A stretch of DNA of 31,955 nucleotides from an uncultured Collinsella sp. (GCA_900751695.1 CAADSS010000023.1:1-31955); one strand, 5' to 3'; shown: positions 1-8,106, counted from the first letter of the stretch. Program-made: numbers and translations. Notes: generated by a model not told the origin, from the sequence alone.

Positions 1-34
1 CGCGCAGTTTCGCAGCGAAGCGAGAATGTTTGAG

Positions 35-74
35 CACGGAGGTTACACCCCGGCCCGCCTGGGAGACCTCCGTG
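35..74 (-). terminator. Hairpin downstream of the ABC exporter operon
   Basis: Perfect 9-bp arms (35-43 and 66-74) enclose a 22-nt loop, starting about 12 nt after the exporter stop codon when read on the minus strand. The position suits a transcription end or an mRNA-stabilising hairpin. There is no clear T-run after it, so a classical intrinsic terminator is not certain. Confidence 0.4.
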
Positions 75-86
75 GAACAAACCTAC

Positions 87-2006
87 CTACTCGAGCTCAA
101 ACGCTCCGGTATAGAGCTGATAGTAGTATCCGCGCTTGGCGATCAGCTCGTCGTGGTTGCCGCGCTCGATGATGCGGCCGTGGTCCAGACAGATGATTGC
201 GTCGGAGTTGCGCACGGTGGACAGACGGTGCGCGATGACAAACGTCGTGCGGCCTTCCATGAGCTTATCCATGCCCGCTTGCACGATAGCCTCGGTGCGG
301 GTGTCGATGCTCGATGTGGCCTCGTCCAGAATCATCGCCGGCGGATCGGCGACGGCAGCGCGTGCGATCGAAATCAGCTGGCGCTGGCCCTGCGACAGCT
401 GGGCGCCGTTGCCGGTGAGCATCGTGTCGTAGCCGTCGGGCAGTCGGGTGATAAAGTCGTCGGCGCCCGCGAGCTTGGCCGCCGCGATGCACTCCTCGTC
501 GGTCGCATCCAGGTTGCCGTAGCGGATGTTATCCATCACGGTGCCGGTGAACAGGTTCACGTCCTGCAGCACCACGCCCAGCGAGCGGCGCAGATCGGCC
601 TTGCGGATCTTGTTGACGTTGATGCCGTCGTAGCGAATCTTGCCGTCGGCGATGTCATAGAAGCGGTTGATGAGGTTGGTGATGGTCGTCTTACCGGCAC
701 CGGTGGCGCCGACAAACGCGACCTTCTGGCCCGGCTTGGCAAACACGGACACGCCGTGCAGCACTTCGTGGTCGGGCGTGTAGCCAAAGTCGACGTTGTC
801 CATGACCAGGTCGCCGCGCAGCGGCACGTACTCGATCTCGCCGGTTGCGCGGTGCGGATGTTTCCACGCCCACATGCCGGTGTGGTGGTCGGCCTCCTCG
901 AGCTGCCAGGTATCGGGGTTCACCTGCGCGTTGACGAGCGTCACGTAGCCTTCGTCGGTCTCGGGCTTCTCGTCGATGAGCTCAAAGATACGGTCGGCGC
1001 CGGCGAGGCCCATGACCACGGCGTTGATCTGCTGCGAGATCTGACCGATCTGTCCGCAGAATTGCTTGGTCATGTTGAGGAACGGCACCACGACGGCGAT
1101 GGACAGCGCCATGCCCGAGATGCTCAGGTTGGGCACGCCCAGCGCCAGGAAAATGCCGCCTGCCAGTGCGACCAGCACGTAGAGCAGGTTGCCCAGGTTC
1201 ATAAGGATGGGCATGAGGATGTTGGCGTACATGTTGGCCTTCTGCGAGACCTCGAAGAGCTTTTCGTTGCGCTCGTCAAAATCGGCCTCGGCGGCAGACT
1301 CGTGGCAGAATGCCTTGACGACCTTCTGGCCGTTCATGACTTCCTCGATATGGCCCTCGACCACGCCGAGCTCGGACTGCTGCGCAATAAAGAAACGCGC
1401 GGAGTTGGAGCCGAGCAGCTTGGTCATAAAGGTCATAAAGACGACGCCGGCCACAATGACCAGGCACATCCACACGCTGTAGTACAGCATGATAAAGAAT
1501 ACCGTGACGATGACGATGGTCGTCATGAGCAGGTTGGGCAGCGACTGGCTGATCATCTGGCGCAGCGTGTCGATGTCGTTGGTGTAGTGGCTCATGATGT
1601 CGCCGCGCTGGTGCGTGTCGAAGTAGCGAATCGGCAGGTCCTGCATGCGGTTGAACATCTTCTCGCGCAGCTTCTCGAGTGAGCCCTGCGTGACGATGGC
1701 CATGGCGCGGTTCCAGAAGAGCGAAGACAGGATGCCGACGCCGTAGATGCAGGCGAGGGTGGTCACGAGCTGTGCGATCTTGGGCTGTGCGGCTTCCCAA
1801 TCGCCCGACTGCCACGATTCGCTAATAATCTGCAGGGCGCTCTGAAGGAAGGTCGCGCCGATGGAGTTGATGATGGCGCAGAGCACCACGCCGACGACGA
1901 CGAGGGGCAAAAGCACGGGGTAGAAGCCAAAGAGCGTCTTGATGAGGCGCGACATGGTGCCGCCCTTGCGGTTGAGCGCGCGCTCGGCGGTCGTTGCCTT
2001 ACTCAT
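87..2006 (-). CDS. Heterodimeric ABC exporter subunit with the canonical ATP site (BmrD/TM288-like)
   Basis: A 639-residue half-transporter fusing a six-helix exporter membrane domain (about 28-330) to an ATPase domain (about 397-630). Visible motifs are Walker A GATGAGKTT (433-441), signature LSQGQ (537-541), Walker B ending in Asp561-Glu562, and switch His593, so this subunit carries the competent catalytic residues. An extra segment of about 45 residues (351-396) precedes the ATPase domain. I chose the ATG at 2006 because an AGGAAGGAGG-type ribosome site lies just upstream; it overlaps the stop of the preceding exporter gene by 8 nt, implying translational coupling. A longer open frame to 2150 reads into the partner gene and looks spurious. 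The substrate is unknown; drug, lipid or peptide export is usual for the family. Confidence 0.9.
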   Translation of the reverse strand: MSKATTAERALNRKGGTMSRLIKTLFGFYPVLLPLVVVGVVLCAIINSIGATFLQSALQIISESWQSGDWEAAQPKIAQLVTTLACIYGVGILSSLFWNRAMAIVTQGSLEKLREKMFNRMQDLPIRYFDTHQRGDIMSHYTNDIDTLRQMISQSLPNLLMTTIVIVTVFFIMLYYSVWMCLVIVAGVVFMTFMTKLLGSNSARFFIAQQSELGVVEGHIEEVMNGQKVVKAFCHESAAEADFDERNEKLFEVSQKANMYANILMPILMNLGNLLYVLVALAGGIFLALGVPNLSISGMALSIAVVVPFLNMTKQFCGQIGQISQQINAVVMGLAGADRIFELIDEKPETDEGYVTLVNAQVNPDTWQLEEADHHTGMWAWKHPHRATGEIEYVPLRGDLVMDNVDFGYTPDHEVLHGVSVFAKPGQKVAFVGATGAGKTTITNLINRFYDIADGKIRYDGINVNKIRKADLRRSLGVVLQDVNLFTGTVMDNIRYGNLDATDEECIAAAKLAGADDFITRLPDGYDTMLTGNGAQLSQGQRQLISIARAAVADPPAMILDEATSSIDTRTEAIVQAGMDKLMEGRTTFVIAHRLSTVRNSDAIICLDHGRIIERGNHDELIAKRGYYYQLYTGAFELE

Positions 2007-3813
2007 GTGCCTCGCCTCCTTCCTGGGTCTGAGCTTGCGTTGTGGATGCCTCGGTGTCGGCCTCGACGGCCCCTTCGCCCTCGGCAGACATCTTGTTTTG
2101 CGAGGTAAAGGTCTCGCGGTAGATCTCGCTCGTCTTAAGCAGCTCGTCATGGTTGCCGATCTGCGCGATGCGGCCGCCCTCCATGACGATGATGCGGTCT
2201 GCGTCCTGCACGGAGCTAATACGCTGGGCGATGATGAGCTTGGTCGTGTTGGGCAGATAGCTTGCCAACCCTGCGCGGATCTTGGCGTCGGTCTTGGTGT
2301 CGACGGCGCTGGTGGAGTCGTCCAGGATCAAGATCTTGGGGCGACGCAGCAGGGCGCGCGCAATGCATAGGCGCTGCTTCTGACCGCCGGAAACATTGGA
2401 GCCGCCCTGCTCGATCCAGGTGTCATAGCCTTTGGGGAAGCCGTCGACAAACTCGTCGGCGCAGGCCAGATGTGCCGCCTCGCGGACTTCCTCGTCGGTG
2501 GCGTTCGGGTCGCCCCAGCGCAGGTTCTCGGCGATGGTTCCGCTAAACAGCACGTTTTTCTGCAACACCATGGCCACTTGGTGGCGCAGCGCGTCCAGGT
2601 CATAGTCGCGCACGTCCATGCCACCCACGCGCACGGTGCCCTCGGTGGCGTCGTACAGGCGGGCGATGAGGTTTACGAGCGTGGACTTGGCCGAGCCGGT
2701 ACCGCCGATGATGCCGATGGTCTCGCCGCTCTTAATGTGCAGGTCGATATCGTCGAGCGCCTGGCGCTTCGCATGCGCAGAATACTTAAAGCTCACGTGG
2801 TCAAAGTCGATGGAACCGTCGACAACCTCGAGCACGGGCTCGGCGGGATCGGCGATCGTGGGCTCGGCGGCCAGCACCTCGGTAATGCGGTGCGCCGATT
2901 CGTCGGCCATGGTCACCATGACAAAGATCATCGACAGCTGCATCAGGCTCATGAGGATCTGGAAGCCATAGGTAAAGATCGAGGAGAGCTGGCCCACGTC
3001 GAACAGCGTGCCCTGGCTCGTGATGATGAGCTTGGATCCCAGGTAGATGATGACGACAAATGCGCCGTTGACGCAGATGTTCATCATGGGGTTGTTAAAG
3101 GCGAGCAGCTTCTCGGCGCGGGTGAAGTCCATCTGGACGTCGCGCGCGGCGGTGGCGAACTTCTCCTTCTCAAAGTCTTCGCGCACGTAGCTCTTGACCA
3201 CGCGCATGCCGGTGACGTTTTCCTCGACGGACTCGTTAAGGGCGTCGTACTTGTGGAACACGCGCGAGAAGATGGGGCGTACCTTAAAGATGATAAAGAA
3301 CAGTCCAAAGCCCAGCAGCGGAATGATGACCAGGTAGACCATGGCAACGCTGCCGCCCATGATAAACGCCATGGTAAAGGCGAAGATCAATACCAGCGGC
3401 GCGCGCACGGCGATACGGATGATCATCATAAAGGCCTGCTGCACGTTGTTGATATCGGTGGTCAGGCGCGTGACGAGCGAGGAGCTTGAGAACTCATCGA
3501 TGTTGGCAAAGCTGAACGTCTGGATCTTGTAGAACAGGTCGTGACGCAGGTTCTTAGCGAAGCCGCAACTCGCATGGCTGCAGGTGACGCCGGCAGCGGC
3601 GCCAAAAGCAAGCGACGTCAGCGCGATGAGCACCAAAAAGCCCGCGGTGGGAAGCATCTCGGCTACGGTGGCGCCGTCTTTGATGGCATCGATCAGGTTG
3701 GCGGTGATAAATGGAATCAGCATCTCGCAGAGCACCTCGCCAAGCACGAGCAATGGCGTGGCAACGGTGACTTTCATATAGTCGCGGATGCTTCCCGTGA
3801 GGGTTTTAATCAT
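1999..3813 (-). CDS. Heterodimeric ABC exporter subunit with a degenerate ATP site (BmrC/TM287-like)
   Basis: A 604-residue half-transporter with membrane domain about 15-310 and ATPase domain about 335-575. Walker A GGTGSAKST (370-378) and signature VSGGQ (474-478) are intact. The Walker B catalytic glutamate position is Asp499 and the switch histidine position is Gln530. Such a degenerate site is the hallmark of one partner in heterodimeric exporters, where it binds but hardly hydrolyses ATP. The C-terminal 30 residues are acidic, low-complexity and probably disordered. The gene starts at an ATG behind GGGAGG and overlaps the upstream MarR gene by 8 nt; the canonical partner follows with another 8-nt overlap. 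Regulator and exporter therefore form one operon. Confidence 0.9.
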   Translation of the reverse strand: MIKTLTGSIRDYMKVTVATPLLVLGEVLCEMLIPFITANLIDAIKDGATVAEMLPTAGFLVLIALTSLAFGAAAGVTCSHASCGFAKNLRHDLFYKIQTFSFANIDEFSSSSLVTRLTTDINNVQQAFMMIIRIAVRAPLVLIFAFTMAFIMGGSVAMVYLVIIPLLGFGLFFIIFKVRPIFSRVFHKYDALNESVEENVTGMRVVKSYVREDFEKEKFATAARDVQMDFTRAEKLLAFNNPMMNICVNGAFVVIIYLGSKLIITSQGTLFDVGQLSSIFTYGFQILMSLMQLSMIFVMVTMADESAHRITEVLAAEPTIADPAEPVLEVVDGSIDFDHVSFKYSAHAKRQALDDIDLHIKSGETIGIIGGTGSAKSTLVNLIARLYDATEGTVRVGGMDVRDYDLDALRHQVAMVLQKNVLFSGTIAENLRWGDPNATDEEVREAAHLACADEFVDGFPKGYDTWIEQGGSNVSGGQKQRLCIARALLRRPKILILDDSTSAVDTKTDAKIRAGLASYLPNTTKLIIAQRISSVQDADRIIVMEGGRIAQIGNHDELLKTSEIYRETFTSQNKMSAEGEGAVEADTEASTTQAQTQEGGEAHE

Positions 3814-4309
3814 CCAGTTCCTCCCAGGTTACACGGATTTTCTCGAGCATTTCGGCGAGCTGCTCGCGCTCGTCGTGGGTGAGCGCGCTAAAGGCCTGCT
3901 CTCTAAAGCGGATGCGGGCCGCTTGGTCGATGCGGGCATTTTCCCGGCCGGTTTCGGTCAGGCGAATGGTGAGTTGCCGTCGATCCTTGGGGTTACGGCT
4001 GCGCTCGATGAGGCCGTTGAGCTCGAGCTTGGACAGGATCTCGGAAAGCGACCCCGGCTTGAGGTCAAAGTGCATGCCGAGTTCCTGCTGCGACATCTCG
4101 CCGCCGGGCTGTTTGGCCAGCAGGCAGATAATGGGCGCCTTGCCGGATACACCACCACCATGAAAGTGCATGTAATGGCCGCAAAAGCCCAGGTTATTGA
4201 GGATGCGCTTGGCAAGCTTGTCTTCCGAGCTAACCGCTTCGGGTACATCAGCCGGCTGTGACGGGTCGCCGCCGGGTTCGTGCGGATAGACGAGTGGTTC
4301 AACACACAT
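3806..4309 (-). CDS. MarR-family transcriptional regulator
   Basis: A 167-residue protein with a winged helix-turn-helix at about 58-120. It contains an SQQEL-type helix, a recognition helix around PGSLSEILSKLE, and the wing with the DRR pattern (Asp109-Arg110-Arg111) typical of MarR proteins. MarR dimers usually repress their own operon and an adjacent efflux system, and release DNA on ligand binding. That fits here, because this is the first gene of an operon with a two-subunit ABC exporter and the three genes overlap end to end. The first 30 residues are not family-like, so a later start is possible, but AAGGAG lies 12 nt before this ATG. A candidate operator lies at 4334-4363. Confidence 0.88.
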   Translation of the reverse strand: MCVEPLVYPHEPGGDPSQPADVPEAVSSEDKLAKRILNNLGFCGHYMHFHGGGVSGKAPIICLLAKQPGGEMSQQELGMHFDLKPGSLSEILSKLELNGLIERSRNPKDRRQLTIRLTETGRENARIDQAARIRFREQAFSALTHDEREQLAEMLEKIRVTWEELDD

Positions 4310-4333
4310 ATCTAAGCTTCGCTCCTTTCTTTA

Positions 4334-4363
4334 GTTAGGTAGTGGAATTGTTTTGTGCCTAAC
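4334..4363 (-). promoter_or_regulatory. Candidate MarR operator and promoter
   Basis: Perfect 6-bp inverted arms, GTTAGG (4334-4339) and CCTAAC (4358-4363), flank an AT-rich 18-nt centre about 25 nt upstream of the MarR start. MarR sites are commonly such dyads over their own promoter. The AT-rich segment is the only promoter-like stretch before the operon. Autoregulation is inferred. Confidence 0.4.
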
Positions 4364-4410
4364 CAATTTAGGAGCGTGAGAAATCAATGTCAAGGTACCA
4401 AACTTATTAA

Positions 4411-4581
4411 GTTACGGCGTTTTGCCAAACGCCGTAACCGCTCGACGCTGCAAACGTTCCTAAGTGGCAATCTGGCGTTCAATCGTCGGGCATGGCCACA
4501 AGGCCTATGCCCTCCTCTTTCACGCCACCTTGCTCGCTTAGGAACGCTTTCGCTGTCCGTCCTCAATCTGCAGCGCTGCCT
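4411..4581 (+). repeat. Structured dispersed element, copy A1
   Basis: This 171-nt element aligns without gaps to 16069-16239 with about 27 differences by hand count. It begins with a 12-bp hairpin (4411-4438, loop TGCC). A spacer follows, then a long stem-loop whose outer arms pair at 4455-4464 with 4537-4546. Its apical hairpin (about 4488-4512) has GGCC/GGCC arms. Differences from the second copy fall in pairs that keep the stems. The left and right blocks also match the elements at 10139 and 31711. It lies in the gap between the MarR promoter and the kinase gene, not directly behind a stop codon. Mobile element and RNA gene both remain possible. Confidence 0.8.
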
Positions 4582-4596
4582 GGGTTGGCATTTGAG

Positions 4597-4627
4597 TGAT
4601 CCGTGGGGGACGGAGGATAACGGATCA
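4597..4627 (+). repeat. REP-like 31-nt palindrome
   Basis: Arms TGATCCG (4597-4603) and CGGATCA (4621-4627) surround a purine-rich core containing GGGGGACGGAGGA. It matches 14529-14559 at 26 of 31 positions by eye, with the same length, so it is a dispersed repeat. Mobilisation by a REP-associated tyrosine transposase is inferred; none is encoded here. Confidence 0.65.
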
Positions 4628-4665
4628 TTTTGGGCTGCGGTGACACCCTTCCGAAGCTGCTTTGC

Positions 4666-4821
4666 CCAAAACTATGCCGGATTACTACGATGAATTCGAA
4701 ATCTCAGACCTCGGCATTGTTTTTCGGAAAATCACAAGCTGTCTACCTGCGGTTTTGCTGGAGTGCAATTTGTTGTGGTTGGAGACTGGCGGTTTATCGT
4801 AGTAATCCGGCATAGTTTTGG
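4666..4821. mobile_element. MITE-like element with 26-bp terminal inverted repeats
   Basis: Bases 4666-4691 are the exact reverse complement of 4796-4821: 26 bp ending CCAAAACT and centred on GCCGGATTACTAC. They enclose about 104 nt, giving a 156-bp unit. Perfect arms of this length in a gene-free gap suggest a non-autonomous transposable element or a large cruciform. I see no clear target-site duplication. The interior encodes nothing recognisable. Confidence 0.6.
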
Positions 4822-5001
4822 AATGGTAGTAAATAGGTGGCAGCTACTGTGCCGCTACTGCCGTGATTTGCCTCCCATTTCCGAAACCTTTCCGCAACAA
4901 TGCGCTCTTCGCGACCCTAGTGACTGCTCACGACGCCTCCTGCGCTACACTTAGTCGCACTGTGGCGCTGCCGCGCCGCGCCCGAAGCAAGGGAGACCTT
5001 C
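4822..5001 (+). promoter_or_regulatory. Leader and weak promoter candidate for the kinase gene
   Basis: This stretch holds no gene. TACACT at 4946-4951 could be a -10 box, with TGACTG (4921-4926) as a poor -35 at 19-nt spacing. The ribosome site AAGGGAG lies just before the ATG at 5002. An imperfect dyad (GGCAG/CTGCC) lies near 4840-4862. Confidence 0.25.
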
Positions 5002-5826
5002 ATGAAGAACACTCAGCTGCTGCTGATCAACGATATGTGCGGCTACGGCAAGGTCGCGCTTTCCGCCATGCTGCCGGTGCTGTCGCACATGGGCTACCGC
5101 ATCCACAACCTGCCGACGGCGCTGGTGTCCGATACGCTCAACTATCCCAAGTTCTACATCCATGACACCACCGAGTACGTGCGCCAGAGCCTCGCCATCT
5201 GGGAGGAGCTCGGCTTTGAGTTCGACGCCATCTCGACCGGCTTTATCGTGACCGAGGAAGAGACGCGCATCATCTCGGACTTTTGCCACCGCCGTGCGCA
5301 AAAGGGCACCAAGGTGTTCGTCGACCCCATCATGGGCGACAACGGCAAGCTCTACGCCGGCGTGCCCGAGTCCACGATTGGTCTCATGCGCAGCCTGCTC
5401 GAGTGCGCCGACTATGCGGTGCCAAACTACACCGAGGCGTGCCTGCTCACCGATGCGCCCATTGCCGAGCAAATCACGCCCGATGAGGGCCGCGCTCTTG
5501 TGGATGACGTGCGTGCCTTGGGCGCCAAGTCGGTGGTCATTACGAGCGCTGTGGTCGACGGTGCGAATGTCGTCATCGGTTACGACCATGTGGCGGGGGG
5601 GGACTTTACGATTCCCTTCGACCTGATCCCGGTCTACTTCCCGGGCACGGGCGACACGTTCTCGGCGGTGCTCGTCGGCCGCGTTATGGCAGGTTGGAGT
5701 CTGCAGCGCGCGACGAGCGATGCCATGCGCGTGGTAGCCGAGCTTATCGAGCGCAATGCCGACCAGGAGGATAAGTCCGCCGGCCTTCCCATCGAGGCCT
5801 GCCTGGATGTGATTGACCATGAGTAA
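5002..5826 (+). CDS. Pyridoxamine/pyridoxal kinase-like protein (ribokinase fold)
   Basis: A 274-residue cytoplasmic kinase of the PdxK/PdxY branch, expected to phosphorylate pyridoxal, pyridoxamine or pyridoxine with ATP in vitamin B6 salvage. Support comes from VDPIMGDNGKLY (107-118) typical of pyridoxal kinases, the PNYTEA segment (141-146), and the anion-hole/catalytic loop GTGDTF (215-220), with Asp218 as the expected base. Length is normal. AAGGGAG precedes the ATG. An uninterrupted run of eight G (5595-5602) within the gene could slip and frameshift. The stop overlaps the next gene by 8 nt. I am sure of the fold; exact substrate specificity is not readable from sequence. Confidence 0.85.
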   Translation: MKNTQLLLINDMCGYGKVALSAMLPVLSHMGYRIHNLPTALVSDTLNYPKFYIHDTTEYVRQSLAIWEELGFEFDAISTGFIVTEEETRIISDFCHRRAQKGTKVFVDPIMGDNGKLYAGVPESTIGLMRSLLECADYAVPNYTEACLLTDAPIAEQITPDEGRALVDDVRALGAKSVVITSAVVDGANVVIGYDHVAGGDFTIPFDLIPVYFPGTGDTFSAVLVGRVMAGWSLQRATSDAMRVVAELIERNADQEDKSAGLPIEACLDVIDHE

Positions 5827-6148
5827 CGCCGACGAGAGCAGTACCGAGGCGGCGGGCGAGAACAAGCCGCTCGGCGCGCCGCGTGGCAAGCGTCCGCGTA
5901 TTCGCATTAGCTGCGTGGACCAGCTGGGCACATGCCGCTGCCATCACGGGCACAAGCCGGGTGACGTCTTCGACTTCGACCGCGACCGCGGCAAGATGTG
6001 CGCCATGGCCTGCCATGTGGGCTTTCCCTATATCGACATCCTGCGCTATGGCGGTACCGTGCCCGGCAACGAGCCCGGCACGGCAAAGTTCTGCTGTCCC
6101 GAGGTCGATACGTTGAACGTCTGGCTCGCCGAGATCGTCGACGAGTAG
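5819..6148 (+). CDS. Small Cys-rich TIGR04076-type protein
   Basis: A 109-residue protein with a disordered N-terminus (1-25), followed by a compact domain. That domain holds a Cys-rich turn before GHKPGDVF (44-51), a central MCAMACH (60-66), and an LRYGG segment (75-79). This order matches what I know of the TIGR04076 family, whose function is unknown. Cysteines at 32, 39, 41, 61, 65, 92 and 93 could bind metal or be redox active, which is inference. The ATG at 5819 overlaps the kinase stop in an ATGAGTAA junction, so translation is probably coupled. A TTG two codons earlier is a less likely start. Pairing with a B6 kinase hints at a shared cofactor context but proves nothing. Confidence 0.75.
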   Translation: MSNADESSTEAAGENKPLGAPRGKRPRIRISCVDQLGTCRCHHGHKPGDVFDFDRDRGKMCAMACHVGFPYIDILRYGGTVPGNEPGTAKFCCPEVDTLNVWLAEIVDE

Positions 6149-6150
6149 TT

Positions 6151-6214
6151 GAGCGTGGATTTTCTCCCGTTTAGAGCGCGCTTGAACGCTCAAAGTGGGA
6201 GATCATCCACGCTC
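6151..6214. terminator. Long bipartite hairpin between convergent genes
   Basis: Outer arms 6151-6160 and 6205-6214 pair perfectly (10 bp). Inside them CTCCC (6164-6168) pairs with GGGAG (6197-6201), and GAGCG (6174-6178) with CGCTC (6187-6191). GTTTTA follows on the plus strand. It starts 2 nt after the TIGR04076-type stop and precedes the convergent phosphatase stop, so it may end transcription from both sides. Confidence 0.65.
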
Positions 6215-6259
6215 GTTTTATGCCGATGGCGTGGCACGTGCGTCCGCGTGCTCGCTTGC

Positions 6260-6706
6260 CTATAACTGCTCGAGCATGGCCGTGCAGCCGGCGAGCACAT
6301 CGCGGTAGGTGGCATCGAAGTTGCCGGTGTACCAGGGATCGGCCACGTCGCCGGGGCGATCGGTCCAATCGAGCAGGCGCGAGATCTTGCCATCGGGGTC
6401 GCTGCCAAAAATGCGACGCAGACCTCGCGCGTTCTCGGCATCCATATAGACAATGTGGTCCCAGTTACCATACTCTGCGCGACGCACCTGGCGGGCGCGG
6501 TGCGCAACGACGGGAATCCCGACTTCACGCAGCTTGGCAACGGTGCCACGATGCGGCGGATTGCCGATCTCCTCGGTCGACGTTGCAGCGGAATCAATGA
6601 CAAACTCCGCCTCGCGTCCAGCGCGGCGCACCAGCTCGGTAAACACCGACTCAGCCATCGTCGAGCGGCAGATATTCCCATGGCAGATAAACAGTACACG
6701 TTGCAT
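6260..6706 (-). CDS. Low-molecular-weight protein-tyrosine-phosphatase
   Basis: A 148-residue cytoplasmic phosphatase. The catalytic loop CHGNICRS (8-15) gives the C-X5-R-S signature, with nucleophile Cys8 and Arg14. The general-acid loop is DPWY (123-126), with Asp123. Family members dephosphorylate phosphotyrosine in tyrosine kinases or arginine kinases. No kinase partner is visible in this window, so the target is unknown. I start at the ATG at 6706, which has AAAGGAAA upstream and places the catalytic loop at the normal distance from the N-terminus. An upstream ATG at 6751 would add 15 non-conserved residues. It lies 45 nt downstream of the MFS gene on the same strand and may share its transcript. 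Confidence 0.92.
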   Translation of the reverse strand: MQRVLFICHGNICRSTMAESVFTELVRRAGREAEFVIDSAATSTEEIGNPPHRGTVAKLREVGIPVVAHRARQVRRAEYGNWDHIVYMDAENARGLRRIFGSDPDGKISRLLDWTDRPGDVADPWYTGNFDATYRDVLAGCTAMLEQL

Positions 6707-6751
6707 ATGCGGTTTCCTTTCGATCGCCATCATCGAGCTCGAGTATCGCAT

Positions 6752-7993
6752 CTACGCCTGCGCCCTCGCCCGCTTGCGCTCCCAGCGAGCCAACTTAATC
6801 GTCACCAGCGTGAGCGCCCAGGTCACAAGCGAGAACACGGCACCGACCGCGCCAACGTAGGCAATGCCAGCTCCGCTTACCACGGCGCCGCCCACCGCGG
6901 TGCCAAACGAAATGCCGACATTAAACGCCATGGGTTCTACCGAGCTCGCGAGCACCATCGACTTGGGGTGGCGGCTGCGTGCCACGTCCATAAAGTGCGT
7001 GATGCACGACACCGAGAACAGGTACATGAGCATCGCCAGGCTAAAGACAAAGACAAGTGCGAGCGGCATGGCAGCGCCTACGGCAAACAGCCCAAACAAT
7101 GCCGCCGCCTGCAGCACAAACGTCACAAGCAGCGCCTTCATGCCAAAGCGCGCATCGATCCATCCGCCCAGGATGTTCGAGACCAGGCAGAACACGCCGT
7201 AGGCCATAAGCGTGGTACTGGCTTCGACCGTGCCCATGCCCAGCACCTGCTCAAGATAAGGCGTCACGTAGCCGTAGAACACATAGACCGACCCCACGCC
7301 AAACAAGAAGATGAGCATGCCAGTGATGATACTCGGCTCGCGTAGTAGCCCCGCCTGCTCGCGGAAGGTGGCGGGCTCATCGGTCTGCCCGGCGCGAGGC
7401 ATAAACGCCACGAGCGCGCTACAGATCAAAACGGCAAAGGCCAGCGTGCCGTACATGGCCACGTGCCAATCGAGCGTGTCGGCCACAAATTTGCCAATCG
7501 AGGTCACAAAGACCATCGCCACGGAAAACGCACCGTACACTACCGAGATGGCAAGCGAAGTTTGCTGCGGGGACAGAAGCTCAGGGATGTACGTCACGCC
7601 TACGGCGAGCAGTGCGCCCGAGACGGAGCCCAGGACAATGCGCGAGATAAAGAGCACCTGGAAGTTGGGCGCCAACGCCATGACCAGGTTGCCGAGCACA
7701 AAGACGATGCTGTAGCACACGAGCAGCTGGTAGCGGCGAAAACGCCCCGTGCTGAGCGCGAGCACCGGCGTCGCGATAGCGTAGACCAGTGCGAACACGC
7801 TAATAAGTTGGCCTGCGGTGGCAAGCGATACGCCGAGTTCCGTTGCCAAGTCACTTTCGATGCCGATGACCACGAACTCGGAGCAGCCGAGCGAGAATCC
7901 CAACAGCACGAGCAGCGCCAGGCAGAGCTTGGTGCGCGCAGGGGAGAGCGCGGCGGCGGTTGACTTACTTTTAGGCGTGGTTGCGGCGATCAA
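6752..7993 (-). CDS. Major facilitator superfamily transporter
   Basis: A 413-residue inner-membrane protein with about twelve hydrophobic segments from residue 20 onward. It has the MFS loop pattern after helix 2 (LSTGRFRRYQ) and a long central loop near FMPRAGQTDEP between the two six-helix halves. It resembles the sugar- and drug-efflux branch (AraJ/YdhP-like), but substrate cannot be inferred. The open frame extends far upstream to 8920 over a plus-strand gene, which cannot be real. I prefer the TTG at 7993 because GGAG lies 8 nt before it and the resulting length is normal for the family. No in-frame ATG lies between that point and the first helix. Confidence 0.82.
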   Translation of the reverse strand: MIAATTPKSKSTAAALSPARTKLCLALLVLLGFSLGCSEFVVIGIESDLATELGVSLATAGQLISVFALVYAIATPVLALSTGRFRRYQLLVCYSIVFVLGNLVMALAPNFQVLFISRIVLGSVSGALLAVGVTYIPELLSPQQTSLAISVVYGAFSVAMVFVTSIGKFVADTLDWHVAMYGTLAFAVLICSALVAFMPRAGQTDEPATFREQAGLLREPSIITGMLIFLFGVGSVYVFYGYVTPYLEQVLGMGTVEASTTLMAYGVFCLVSNILGGWIDARFGMKALLVTFVLQAAALFGLFAVGAAMPLALVFVFSLAMLMYLFSVSCITHFMDVARSRHPKSMVLASSVEPMAFNVGISFGTAVGGAVVSGAGIAYVGAVGAVFSLVTWALTLVTIKLARWERKRARAQA

Positions 7994-8050
7994 GGTTGTC
8001 ACTCCAATGTCGCATTGATAAGCGGGATTCAATCCCTGCAACTCTAACAG

Positions 8051-8083
8051 AATGTGACAAAGGGGCAGTCCCTTTGTCACATT
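8051..8083 (+). repeat. REP-like palindrome with a GACAAAGGG core
   Basis: Arms 8051-8064 and 8070-8083 are perfect 14-bp inverted repeats with a 5-nt loop. The core GTGACAAAGGG/CCCTTTGTCAC resembles the palindrome at 14772-14806 (CCGACAAAGGG), so the two belong to one dispersed family. It lies in the divergent gap between the MFS gene and the 8255 gene. Confidence 0.65.
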
Positions 8084-8106
8084 GCGCTGCCGGCCAGTCG
8101 CCCAAA

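Noticed and set aside
30..1682. Plus-strand open frame of 550 codons opposite the exporter gene
   Set aside because: It is the antisense shadow of a GC-rich gene. The protein is His/Asp/Val-rich with no domain, and it lacks a ribosome site.
4674..4802. Short frame of 42 codons (starting MPDYYDEFE) inside the MITE-like element
   Set aside because: It has no ribosome site, and both ends lie in the terminal inverted repeats, so the open frame is most simply explained by chance.
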